A stretch of DNA of 64,000 nucleotides from Chitinophaga niabensis. GTDB lineage: Bacteria > Bacteroidota > Bacteroidia > Chitinophagales > Chitinophagaceae. Below, piece by piece: positions 52,084 through 60,173 of the stretch (position 1 is its first letter; each line of letters starts with the position of its first letter). The notes under the pieces are model-generated. The model had not been told where the DNA came from and did no database searches. It was given only the letters and a program-made list of their open reading frames with translations. The DNA lies in contig NZ_CP154260.1 in NCBI RefSeq assembly GCF_039545795.1, positions 5,275,001-5,339,000 of the forward strand, in the 5' to 3' direction. Made by a program: the position numbers and the translations under genes.

Positions 52084-52106
52084 GCTAAGTTCTTTTAAAT
52101 AAATGT

Positions 52107-52481
52107 TTAAGCTTTCGCCTGGCGGGTTTTGAATTTCTCAAAGCGTGCCTTTAACTCATCCAGCTCAACGCCCAGCAGGAACATCTTCCGGAAAAATTGC
52201 GGTAACTCTTCCTGTAAGAACTGTTCTTTGCGTAATGCAATTACTTTGCGGAGTGCATCCTCACTTACATAATATCCTAATCCGCGGCGGGTATAGATGA
52301 TCCCCTGCTGTTGCAGGTACTCGTAAGACCGCATAATGGTATTGGGATTTACCTCGAGGTTCACTGCCAGCTCTCTCACAGAGGGCACTTTTCCTTCAGG
52401 TGGCCAATGCTGCAACTGTACCTGATCGCAAACGTAATCAGCAATTTGCAGGTAGATGGCCTGTGTATTATTAAATTCCAT
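52107..52481 (-). CDS. GntR family transcriptional regulator, YtrA subfamily
   Basis: 124 residues: an N-terminal winged helix (AIYLQIADYVCDQVQLQHWPPEGKVPSVRELAVNLEVNPNTIMRSYEYLQQQGIIYTRRGLGYYVS) and a short helical C-terminus (~50 residues), the size that defines the YtrA subfamily. These regulators repress ABC transporter operons in which they are encoded, and lack a big ligand-binding domain. The predicted operator lies at 54242-54265, overlapping the promoter of this operon. Gene order: ATPase, permease, regulator, membrane protein. Confidence 0.92.
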   Translation of the reverse strand: MEFNNTQAIYLQIADYVCDQVQLQHWPPEGKVPSVRELAVNLEVNPNTIMRSYEYLQQQGIIYTRRGLGYYVSEDALRKVIALRKEQFLQEELPQFFRKMFLLGVELDELKARFEKFKTRQAKA

Positions 52482-52493
52482 GATCGATCTGTT

Positions 52494-53348
52494 TTAGAGT
52501 TGCTGCTCCCGGAGTTTTACCAGTGTCACGTAAAAAAAGAAAAGCGGAACAAGCGCCAGGAAAATGAGAAAAAATAACATCTGCTGATCCGGTAATGAAA
52601 GCCAATAAGAGCCTCCTTCTAAATAAGTTCCAAACTCGTTCTTCCCAGAGAAACGCATGCTTCGGTAAGGAGATGAGCTAACTATTTCATACTGGAGGGG
52701 AAATGGTAATTTATTCCTTGCAGCATTGTAGCCAGCCACTTTTGCACTGGCATCCTTCACCACTATCTGATTGATCACTTCATTGGCACTTGCAAAAAAA
52801 ATGGCTGATAAACAAACCAATACTATCACTTTTACAAACGCCAACTGCCGAAACCAGATAGCGCCCAGCAAGGCAAGTGATTGCACTAAAAAAAAAGTCA
52901 GGAATAAATACTGGCCCTCTATTCCGTCCAACATATATACCTCGTTCGTATTACCCAATACATGTACATCTATGCCGTTAGCTATTGCCATGCAGATAAA
53001 GTAGACCGCTAAAAAAGCAAGTGGAAAAAGAAAGAAAGTGAACAGCACTGCAACTGCCAGCCGCTCAGTATTAGAAACCGGCAGGAGGATAGACTGGATC
53101 CGTTTGTCTTTATCCCCATACTGTTTAAAGATAAGAGAGGTAAAAAAAGTTCCTGCCAGGATCAGTGCCGCTGTTACAAAATCAATTTGCGATTGATACT
53201 GAAACCCTACTTTGGAAGTAAACACGCTAACGAACATAAAACAGAGCATGATACCACCCATAGCCGACAAGCCCAATAGATACAGCTTACGGTTGACAGC
53301 AAACTGCAATTTGAATAAGTACGAAAAACGAGCAAAAGAGAATTGCAT
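52494..53348 (-). CDS. ABC transporter membrane subunit
   Basis: 284 residues with about six helices (for example MGGIMLCFMFVSVF, FVTAALILAGTFFTSLIF, VLFTFFLFPLAFLAVYFIC, FLTFFLVQSLALLGAIWF, FVKVIVLVCLSAIFFA, FFLIFLALVPLFFFYVTLV). It carries no domain that I can name, but the conserved cytosolic KQYGDKDKRIQSILLPVSNTERL segment before helix 3 is typical of the permease that partners with YtrA-controlled ATPases. It lies 44 bp after the ATPase gene and 13 bp before the regulator. Substrate unknown. Confidence 0.8.
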   Translation of the reverse strand: MQFSFARFSYLFKLQFAVNRKLYLLGLSAMGGIMLCFMFVSVFTSKVGFQYQSQIDFVTAALILAGTFFTSLIFKQYGDKDKRIQSILLPVSNTERLAVAVLFTFFLFPLAFLAVYFICMAIANGIDVHVLGNTNEVYMLDGIEGQYLFLTFFLVQSLALLGAIWFRQLAFVKVIVLVCLSAIFFASANEVINQIVVKDASAKVAGYNAARNKLPFPLQYEIVSSSPYRSMRFSGKNEFGTYLEGGSYWLSLPDQQMLFFLIFLALVPLFFFYVTLVKLREQQL

Positions 53349-53391
53349 AAAAATATTTTTACTGTTAGTTTATCTGTACAAAAAAACCATC

Positions 53392-54228
53392 CTATTCCTG
53401 GAACAGGGATACGATCTTTTCTTTTTCCACCATCACCGCATTGAAGAACATTTCCATATCCAGCCGCGAATGTTCTGCCTGGCGGTTCACTGCTACCACC
53501 ACATAACCTTTCAAAGAACCCTCACTATAAATAGGCGCTTCTGATTCCTCCAAACTCATTACCTGGCGGAAGGAGAGTTTTTCGGTAATGCGGGTAACAG
53601 ATTCCTGCAACAGGATGCTGTGATCTTCCAGGATCAGTACTTCATCTATCAGGCTGTCCAGATCTTTTACCTGGTGCGTGCTGATGATCATACACTGATC
53701 CGGCTCCAGGCAACCCGCAATCACTTTCCTGAACTGGCGTTTGGAGGGAATGTCCAAACCATTGGTAGGTTCATCCATTAACAATACTTTGGCGCGGGTG
53801 GCTATTGCAAAACTGATGAGTACTTTCTTCTGCTCACCATGACTAAGCGCCTGGAGGCTTTGCCCTTCCGGGATCTCAAAAGCAACCAGGTGCCGTTTAA
53901 ATGCCTCATGGTCAAAGGAGGGATAAAAAGGAGCAAAGAGCCGGAGATACTGCGTAATGTTCATGTCCGGCAGATGGAAAGATTCCGGTAACATATATAC
54001 CTGCTGCAAAAAAGCAGGTTGCCTTTTGGCCGGCTCGTAGCCCATTACCCTGCATTCCCCTGAAATGGGGAATAAAAGACCACAGAGCTGATACAGTAAA
54101 CTGCTCTTGCCCGCACCGTTCTTTCCCAGCAAACCATAGATCCGGCCTGGCTGTAGGGTCAGGTTAACATTCTTCAGCACAGGCTGCGTCTTTCGGTAAT
54201 GAAAATGAAGTTGTTGTAGGGATATCAT
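53392..54228 (-). CDS. ABC transporter ATP-binding protein
   Basis: 278 residues. Walker A GLLGKNGAGKSSLL (~33-46), Q-loop MLPESF region, signature LSHGEQKKVLISFA, Walker B VLLMDEPTNGLD and H-loop STHQVKDLDSL. It energises the membrane subunit encoded next to it. The ~70-residue C-terminal extension (EEAPIYSEGSLKGYVVVAVNRQAEHSRLDMEMFFNAV) is a feature of this family. First gene of the operon, directly behind the palindromic operator. Confidence 0.95.
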   Translation of the reverse strand: MISLQQLHFHYRKTQPVLKNVNLTLQPGRIYGLLGKNGAGKSSLLYQLCGLLFPISGECRVMGYEPAKRQPAFLQQVYMLPESFHLPDMNITQYLRLFAPFYPSFDHEAFKRHLVAFEIPEGQSLQALSHGEQKKVLISFAIATRAKVLLMDEPTNGLDIPSKRQFRKVIAGCLEPDQCMIISTHQVKDLDSLIDEVLILEDHSILLQESVTRITEKLSFRQVMSLEESEAPIYSEGSLKGYVVVAVNRQAEHSRLDMEMFFNAVMVEKEKIVSLFQE

Positions 54229-54241
54229 TGCTTCATGTTTT

Positions 54242-54265
54242 AGTGTACTACTTAACTAGTACACT
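54242..54265. promoter_or_regulatory. Palindromic operator of the YtrA-type regulator
   Basis: AGTGTACTA and TAGTACACT (9-bp inverted repeat, 6-bp spacer). The outer AGTGTA and TACACT fit the YtrA operator half-sites known in Bacillus. It sits just downstream of the -7 element of the transporter operon, where binding would block transcription start, giving auto-repression. Confidence 0.8.
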
Positions 54266-54266
54266 G

Positions 54267-54297
54267 TAAATGTACAGGTATTTTTCAATTCACCAAA
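54267..54297 (-). promoter_or_regulatory. Promoter of the ABC transporter operon
   Basis: On the minus strand TTTG (54297-54294), a 19-bp spacer and TACATTTA (54274-54267; TAnnTTTG with one mismatch). The operator begins two bases further on. Confidence 0.65.
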
Positions 54298-54375
54298 TAT
54301 TGGCCGGATATTTTTCAGCAAGAAATAGTTCATTTACTATCATCTGATTGATAAATAAGCCGTTAACTTAGAATT

Positions 54376-56736
54376 ATGTTTAAATGGATCCTACTCTACA
54401 GTATGATGATCGCCTCACCAGCCTTCAGTCAAACACAACGTATCTATGTATCCCCCTCCGGGAGCAATGAAAATCCCGGAACCAAAGAGAAGCCTGTAGC
54501 CAGCCTGCACCGCGCCCAGGAACGCTGGCGGGCACTTCGCGCTCAAAATAAAGATGCCAGTATACAGGTGATCCTGCGTGGAGGCACCTATTATCTTGAC
54601 AGCACATTGGTACTTACACCGGAAGACAATGCCTCTATGCAGGGTGTGCTTTTTATTATGGGTTATCCTGGTGAAACGGCTGTGATCAGTGGTGCTCAGC
54701 CTTTAAAAACAACATGGCAGAACTGGCAGAAAGGGATCTACAGAAGTCCTGTTCCTGCTTCCGTTACCACCATGGACCGCTTATTTATCAACGGCCAGCA
54801 GCAGGTATTGGCCCGTTATCCCAATTACAATCCTACTGCCCGTTTCTATCATGGTGTTGCAGAAGATGCCATTTCCCCGGAAAGGATCAAAACCTGGAAA
54901 CAACCCGTTGGTGCTACTGTACATGCATTACATCGTCATGAATGGGGAGGGTATCATTATAAGATAACAGGCGTGGATAATAAAGGAGAAGCTGTTTTAG
55001 AAGGTGGCTGGCAAAATAACCGGCAGTTGGGCTTACATCCCAAAAACCGTTTCGTGGAAAACGTACTGGAAGAGCTGGACACTGCCCGTGAATGGTACTT
55101 TGATGCAAAAGAGCATTACTTATATTATATGCCGGAGGCAGGCAAATTACCTGCATCTGTACAATATGCCGTACTAAAAGATCTGATCGCCATCAAAGGA
55201 ACTGCTAAAGCTCCCGTGAAACAGATCATCCTGAACAACCTGCAATTCGCCGGTAATGCCAGAACTTTTATGGAAACTAAAGAACCACTTCTGCGCAGCG
55301 ACTGGGCCATTTACCGTGGTGGTGCATTACTGATAGAAGGTGCTGAATTCTGTTATGTGAGCAATTGTGTTTTCAATGAAGTAGGCGGTAACGCCGTTTT
55401 CGTGAACAATTACAACCGGCATGTAAACATAGACAGCTGTCATATCTATAAAGCAGGAGCCAGTGGTATTGCCTTTGTTGGCAGCCCCGATGCCGTTCGC
55501 TCTCCGGCTTTTGAGTACAATACCTTTGTGCCTTTCACTAAAATGGATTTTGAACAGGGTCCGCTGAACGATAATTATCCCAAACAATGTGACGCAAAAG
55601 ATAACCTGATCCAATACATTGGCGAAGTAGAAAAACAATCTGCCGGCGTACACATTTCCATGGCCATGAATATCAAAGTAGCCTGGAACACCATCCACGA
55701 TGTACCACGTGCCGGTATCAATGTGAACGAAGGTACCTGGGGCGGCCACATCATTGAACACAACGATGTATACAACACCGTATTGGAAACAGGCGACCAT
55801 GGGGCTTTCAACTCCTGGGGCCGGGACCGCTTCTGGCATCCCGACCGCCGTGTGATGGATAGTGCCACCACTGCGAATATTGGCCTGGTAACCCTCGATG
55901 CCATGACCCAGACGGTTATCCGCCATAACCGTTTCCGTTGTGATCATGGCTGGGATATTGACCTGGATGATGGTTCATCCAATTACCGCCTCTATAATAA
56001 CGTTTGCCTGAATGGCGGACTCAAACTGCGGGAAGGTTTCTTCCGGATCGTGGAGAACAATATCATGATCAATAATTCCTTCCATCCGCATGTATGGTTT
56101 AAGAACAGCGGGGATGTATTCACACACAACATCGTTACCACTTCTTACAAACCTATAAGAATAGATATATGGGGCAAGGAAGTAGATTACAATCTTTTCC
56201 CGGATGCCGCTGCATTAGCCGCTGCACAGGCAAATGGAACAGATGCACATTCCATTGCGGGCAATCCTCAATTCATTGATTTTGCGAAAGGAGATTATCG
56301 TGTAAAGCCCGGCAGCAAAGCATTAGCAGTAGGGTTTAAGAATTTCCCGATGAATGAATTTGGTGTGCGCATCAAAAGGTTACAGGCTAAAGCAGCGCCG
56401 GTACCATTACCTAAAGAACTCTATTCACAAAGATCCGGGACCAATACTACCCTCACCTGGAGAGGCGCCACCGTGAAAAATATCGATGGACTGGGAGAAC
56501 GCTCTGCTACAGGATTACCGGATGAACTGGGTGCTTATTTTATTAAAGTTCCATCAGCAAGTGAAGCTGCTAAGAATGGATTCAGGACCGGCGATGTGGT
56601 ACTGAAAATAGAAAATGTCAAGGTCCGGAACGTGAAAGATTTTATTTCTTTCTACCAGGAGCATGCCTGGAAGCAGGAGGTAAAAGTAGAAGTATTCCGC
56701 AATCAGCAGCCGGTGGAATTGATCATAAAGAAATAA
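54376..56736 (+). CDS. Parallel beta-helix protein with C-terminal PDZ-like domain
   Basis: 786 residues with a signal peptide (PAFS, ~18). Starts RIYVSPSGSNENPGTKEKPVASLHRAQERWRAL, the typical beginning of right-handed beta-helix glycoside hydrolases or lyases such as the GH141 type. Asn/Asp/His-rich helix turns follow (~300-600: NCVFNEVGGNAVFVNNYNRHVNIDSCHIYKAGASGIAFVGS; HIIEHNDVYNT). Residues ~700-786 form a PDZ-like domain (PSASEAAKNGFRTGDVVLKIENVKVRNVKDFISFYQEH), unusual on a beta-helix enzyme and perhaps a substrate or complex tether. Probably cleaves or binds a polysaccharide in the periplasm; the exact family needs a profile search. Stand-alone gene with a strong terminator. Confidence 0.85.
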   Translation: MFKWILLYSMMIASPAFSQTQRIYVSPSGSNENPGTKEKPVASLHRAQERWRALRAQNKDASIQVILRGGTYYLDSTLVLTPEDNASMQGVLFIMGYPGETAVISGAQPLKTTWQNWQKGIYRSPVPASVTTMDRLFINGQQQVLARYPNYNPTARFYHGVAEDAISPERIKTWKQPVGATVHALHRHEWGGYHYKITGVDNKGEAVLEGGWQNNRQLGLHPKNRFVENVLEELDTAREWYFDAKEHYLYYMPEAGKLPASVQYAVLKDLIAIKGTAKAPVKQIILNNLQFAGNARTFMETKEPLLRSDWAIYRGGALLIEGAEFCYVSNCVFNEVGGNAVFVNNYNRHVNIDSCHIYKAGASGIAFVGSPDAVRSPAFEYNTFVPFTKMDFEQGPLNDNYPKQCDAKDNLIQYIGEVEKQSAGVHISMAMNIKVAWNTIHDVPRAGINVNEGTWGGHIIEHNDVYNTVLETGDHGAFNSWGRDRFWHPDRRVMDSATTANIGLVTLDAMTQTVIRHNRFRCDHGWDIDLDDGSSNYRLYNNVCLNGGLKLREGFFRIVENNIMINNSFHPHVWFKNSGDVFTHNIVTTSYKPIRIDIWGKEVDYNLFPDAAALAAAQANGTDAHSIAGNPQFIDFAKGDYRVKPGSKALAVGFKNFPMNEFGVRIKRLQAKAAPVPLPKELYSQRSGTNTTLTWRGATVKNIDGLGERSATGLPDELGAYFIKVPSASEAAKNGFRTGDVVLKIENVKVRNVKDFISFYQEHAWKQEVKVEVFRNQQPVELIIKK

Positions 56737-56739
56737 AAA

Positions 56740-56784
56740 CAGGCGGCGGCAAATTTATATGGCTTTTTGCCGCCGCCTGGTTTT
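56740..56784. terminator. Bidirectional terminator
   Basis: CAGGCGGCGGCAAA, 12-base loop, TTTGCCGCCGCCTG, then GTTTTG on plus and TTTTTATTTC on minus. Serves both the beta-helix gene and the response regulator gene. Confidence 0.92.
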
Positions 56785-56836
56785 GATGCCTTATCAAAGA
56801 ATCGCTCGCCAGCTTTCCCTGTATCACCCCAGCCCA

Positions 56837-57472
56837 TTAGATCAACCCCTGCCGCGTAGCTGAATTGATCAACTCTGCCACATTTTTGGCATTGAGCTTA
56901 TGTAACAGGTTTTTCCGGTGATTCTCCACTGTGAACTTACTCAGGAAAAGCATCTCTGCAATACGGGGTGTAGTGATCCCGGAAGCGATCAATGCCAATA
57001 TCTCCTTTTCCCGCACCGTCAATTTTACAGGGATCTTTTCTGCATGCAACTGAGGCCTTGCAATAATTTCTTTTACTGCTTTGCTGAATGCAATTTGCCC
57101 GTTCAATGCTTCATGAATGCAGGCCTGCAGTTCCTCAATAGACGCATTTTTTAGCAGGTATCCGCTGGCCCCGTTCTCCAGCATTTTCAGAATGGCACCC
57201 CGCTCTTCATGATTGCTCAGGGCCAATACCACCGTATCCGGAGACACTCTTTTTATTTCCCTGCACAGGTCTATACCATTCATATCCGGAAGAATGATAT
57301 CCAGCAATACGATCCTGCAGGGTGTCTTTTTAAAAAAGGCCATGAATTCATGCCCGTTTGTAAAACTACCCACTATCTCAAAAGCATTCTTCTTTGATAA
57401 AAGTTTAGTTAAACCCTCTATCACTACCGGATGGTCGTCAACGATGGCAAGTGTGGATCTATGCTGTAACAT
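56837..57472 (-). CDS. NarL/FixJ-type response regulator
   Basis: 211 residues: receiver domain (1-~120; phosphoacceptor Asp58 in VLLDIILPDMNG; DD at 12-13; conserved Ser/Lys sites in ALSNHEERG and YLLKNAS) and a LuxR-type helix-turn-helix (~145-205; LTVREKEILALIASGITTPRIAEMLFLSKFTVENHRKNLLHKLNAKNVAELI). The start lies 14 bp inside the end of the histidine kinase gene, so the pair is co-translated. The target promoter may be that of the divergent lipoprotein gene at 59512. Confidence 0.95.
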   Translation of the reverse strand: MLQHRSTLAIVDDHPVVIEGLTKLLSKKNAFEIVGSFTNGHEFMAFFKKTPCRIVLLDIILPDMNGIDLCREIKRVSPDTVVLALSNHEERGAILKMLENGASGYLLKNASIEELQACIHEALNGQIAFSKAVKEIIARPQLHAEKIPVKLTVREKEILALIASGITTPRIAEMLFLSKFTVENHRKNLLHKLNAKNVAELINSATRQGLI

Positions 57473-59387
57473 GGAGTTCGATATTTATGGAGGTACCTTG
57501 CTGATGTCCTTTGGGCAATATTTCCATTTTCCCGTTCAAATAGGCAACGCGGCTTTGAATATTACTTAATCCTATTCCCTGTTTTTCAGTGATGTCTATG
57601 CCTTTCCCATCATCTTCAATAGTAATAAAAAACACCTCTTCCAGTTGTGAACATTGCAGCAACACATTTTTAGCATGAGCATGTTTAACCACGTTGGCCA
57701 GTAACTCCTGCACAATGCGGTAAATGGTAATTTGTTCCTGTGCCGGGATAGCTTTATCTATACCAAGATACTGGAAGTTGATCACCAGGTTTTCAGACAT
57801 CAGTGACTCACACAGGTCTTTCAGTGAAGCTTCCAGCCCTAACCGCAATAACATTTCAGGCATCATATTATGCGCTATACGGCGTAGTTCACTTACCGAT
57901 CTGTCTAACTGATGAATGATATCATCCAGTTCCTTATGCTCCTTTTCCCTGGCAACATCTGATAAGTTGATCTTTACAGCAGCCAGCATTCCTCCTAACC
58001 CATCATGCAGATCGCGCGCTACTCTTGTACGTTCTGTTTCCTGTCCATCCAGCATAGCCTGCGTAATTTTTATCTGCTCCTGCTGCGCAAATGATCTTTT
58101 ATTATTGCGATAAAAGAAATACCCCAGCACCAGCACGATCAATAAGAACAAACTGGCTGTTCCTAATAAGAGGCTCGTTAACCGATTACTTTTTGCGGAG
58201 AAGTTTGCTTTTTCATTGATGGCATTCAATTCCACTATCTTTTTCTCATTTTCCGCATTCCTGAATTTTGCTTCCAGCGCATTTATACTTTCCGCATTCT
58301 GGCTTTTGCTGATGCTATCCAGCAAAGTACTATATTCTTTTTGCCATTTATAGGCGGCTTCCATATCGCCAAGTTTGGCATAGGTGCCTGCCAGTTCATA
58401 GGAATGCATTAGCCTGTTTTGGCTGGAATTAAAATTCCCTGTATTTACAATCCGTAACAGTATGTCTTTAGCCTGTTCATATTTACCCATATCCGAAAAA
58501 GTCTTGTATTGCTGAAACATTACACTTTCCTTCAGATACGGCCTCTTCAGTTCTTCTGAAACAATTACTGCGCGGTTCAGGCTATTGAGCGACTGTTGAT
58601 ATTGCTTCATGTGCTTATAATACATCCCTTCATTGATCAGGAATTCTATTTCAGCTTCAGATCCGGGTGTTATCCTGGGCTTCGTTATATCGATCAGTTT
58701 TTTCGCGTCAGCCAAACTGTCCATAAACACCAGGTTCCTGATGGCATTGATATAAATATCAACATCGTTAGGTTTGTTTTGTGCCGCCTGATCTAAAATG
58801 CTGATGGCTTTATCAAAATAGGGAGCTGCCTTATCATATTGCCATTGGTTCATAAAGATCATTCCCACATCCGAATAGTTCCGTGCCAGGTAATTTTTGT
58901 CGCCGGATTGTATGGAAAGGGGAATGGTTTTATCGATCATAACAGCCAGCATTGTTTCTGTATCATTGTCGGACTGGCGCAAGGCTCCGTAATTATGCCA
59001 TGCCCTTGCCCTGAAATAATAAGCTTCTGCTATTTTAAAAACGCTCAATGCGGAATCTGACCGGAGATACATTCTTTCAGCCTGCAGTTTATCTGTTTCA
59101 TAAAGAAGCTGCGCCAGGTAAAAATCATACAGGGCCAGCAGGTACCTGTTCCCATGGGCCAGTGCCCTGCCTTGTTCCAGGAACTGTTTTGCTTTAATGG
59201 TATCAGTGTAGGACCACTCATCAGATAAAAGGAAACTTATCCGCGCTTTAGTGCTATCTGTTGCAGGCTGGGTTAAAATGTAGGCCAGGCTGTCCCGATA
59301 ACCTAAAGTGGTATTCTGTTGTGCCTTTCCCAACAATGGCAGCAATAAGATCAGGCAGTATAAGTACAAAATCTCTCTCATTCGCAT
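57459..59387 (-). CDS. TPR-containing sensor histidine kinase (HisKA_3 type)
   Basis: 642 residues from ATG 59387; the frame opens further up at 59462 but the first 25 residues there do not form a proper signal, whereas MRMREILYLYCLILLLPLLGKAQ does. Periplasmic part (~25-385) consists of helical TPR-like repeats, then a membrane helix (~405-425, LTSLLLGTASLFLLIVLVLGYFFY), and the cytosolic kinase: H-box ETERTRVARDLHDGLGGMLAAVK with phosphoacceptor His461, and the HATPase N-box IVQELLANVVKHAHAKNV and DDGKGID. The family pairs with LuxR-type regulators, as here. TPR sensors of this form are common in Bacteroidota; the signal is unknown. Confidence 0.93.
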   Translation of the reverse strand: MRMREILYLYCLILLLPLLGKAQQNTTLGYRDSLAYILTQPATDSTKARISFLLSDEWSYTDTIKAKQFLEQGRALAHGNRYLLALYDFYLAQLLYETDKLQAERMYLRSDSALSVFKIAEAYYFRARAWHNYGALRQSDNDTETMLAVMIDKTIPLSIQSGDKNYLARNYSDVGMIFMNQWQYDKAAPYFDKAISILDQAAQNKPNDVDIYINAIRNLVFMDSLADAKKLIDITKPRITPGSEAEIEFLINEGMYYKHMKQYQQSLNSLNRAVIVSEELKRPYLKESVMFQQYKTFSDMGKYEQAKDILLRIVNTGNFNSSQNRLMHSYELAGTYAKLGDMEAAYKWQKEYSTLLDSISKSQNAESINALEAKFRNAENEKKIVELNAINEKANFSAKSNRLTSLLLGTASLFLLIVLVLGYFFYRNNKRSFAQQEQIKITQAMLDGQETERTRVARDLHDGLGGMLAAVKINLSDVAREKEHKELDDIIHQLDRSVSELRRIAHNMMPEMLLRLGLEASLKDLCESLMSENLVINFQYLGIDKAIPAQEQITIYRIVQELLANVVKHAHAKNVLLQCSQLEEVFFITIEDDGKGIDITEKQGIGLSNIQSRVAYLNGKMEILPKGHQQGTSINIELHVTA

Positions 59388-59419
59388 GTCAAGTTTACAA
59401 TAAAAACCGGCGCTTAAAA

Positions 59420-59462
59420 ATAGCTGAAAACAGCTATATCCAAAATGACGGGTTACGGTCAT
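59420..59462. promoter_or_regulatory. Two inverted repeats in the divergent regulatory region
   Basis: ATAGCTG-aaaa-CAGCTAT (59420-59437) and ATGAC-N8-GTCAT (59445-59462). The second dyad touches the -33 element of the lipoprotein promoter. Such sites are candidates for binding of the adjacent LuxR-type response regulator (inference only). Confidence 0.4.
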
Positions 59463-59492
59463 TGTCGCAGATATCGGGCTGATCTAGCTTTG
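59462..59492 (+). promoter_or_regulatory. Bacteroidota-type promoter of the lipoprotein gene
   Basis: TTG (59462-59464), 20-bp spacer, and TAGCTTTG (59485-59492), a full match to TAnnTTTG; predicted start near 59499, about 13 bases before the ATG at 59512. Confidence 0.7.
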
Positions 59493-59511
59493 CAGTTAAA
59501 ACTAGAATTTT

Positions 59512-59982
59512 ATGAGATCATTAAGGAGCTATTTGTTAATAGGTTTAACCCTCTCACTAACTGTTGTGCTGTTCAGTTGTTCCAAAAGTAAGGATAATCC
59601 GGACCCTGGGCCCGGCGGCTCCGGGAACAAAACTATGAAATTTACATTGACCACTACAGGTCTTCAGGCGGCAGATGATTTCAGCCTCACATTTTCCGGA
59701 AGCGATATTACAGGTACTGCCAATACCTTATTTAAAGTGAATGGCGTATTACAAAATAATCAAAGAGCCATCGTTATTTCCAAAGCACAGTTAATGGCCG
59801 GGCAGATAGTGGTAGAAACCGTGCCATTGTACACCGTTTCCATCTCAGCTGGTGGATCCTGCGGCACTACCGGCCGTACCTTCAGCTTTAAACTGGAGCC
59901 GGTGATCAATAATGCAGCCCAGACCGTGGTGAATAAAACGGTTACTAACACCGCTTACGCTGAAACCTTTACGTTCAATTGA
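59512..59982 (+). CDS. Hypothetical lipoprotein
   Basis: 156 residues with lipobox LFSC (Cys23), a Pro/Gly linker (NPDPGPGGSG) and a beta-rich domain (~40-156: MKFTLTTTGLQAADDFSLTFSGSDI...TFSFKLEPVINNAAQTVVNKTVTNTAYAETFTFN). No family recognised. It resembles small surface lipoproteins that are made in large amounts in Bacteroidota. It is divergent from the two-component system and has a strong promoter near inverted repeats, so it may be its target. Confidence 0.8.
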   Translation: MRSLRSYLLIGLTLSLTVVLFSCSKSKDNPDPGPGGSGNKTMKFTLTTTGLQAADDFSLTFSGSDITGTANTLFKVNGVLQNNQRAIVISKAQLMAGQIVVETVPLYTVSISAGGSCGTTGRTFSFKLEPVINNAAQTVVNKTVTNTAYAETFTFN

Positions 59983-60121
59983 TAATTCATTTTTTGAACC
60001 TCAGGACCCCGCCTTTCTATTTAGTATTTGTAAACCCTTGACATAGGGTCAGTGTATAAGATTCCTTCGCCAGAGGTATAGGTAAGCACCAGCCCTGATT
60101 CTTTAGTATTACTAAATAAAA

Positions 60122-60150
60122 GAAGGCTGCCCTTTTTAAGAGCAGCCTTC
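60122..60150 (-). terminator. Terminator of glyA
   Basis: GAAGGCTGC, 11-base loop, GCAGCCTTC; on the minus strand followed by TTTTATTTAGT. 24 bp after the glyA stop. The rest of 59983-60173 holds no gene. Confidence 0.88.
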
Positions 60151-60173
60151 GCCTTTTATATGTTATCACACGC

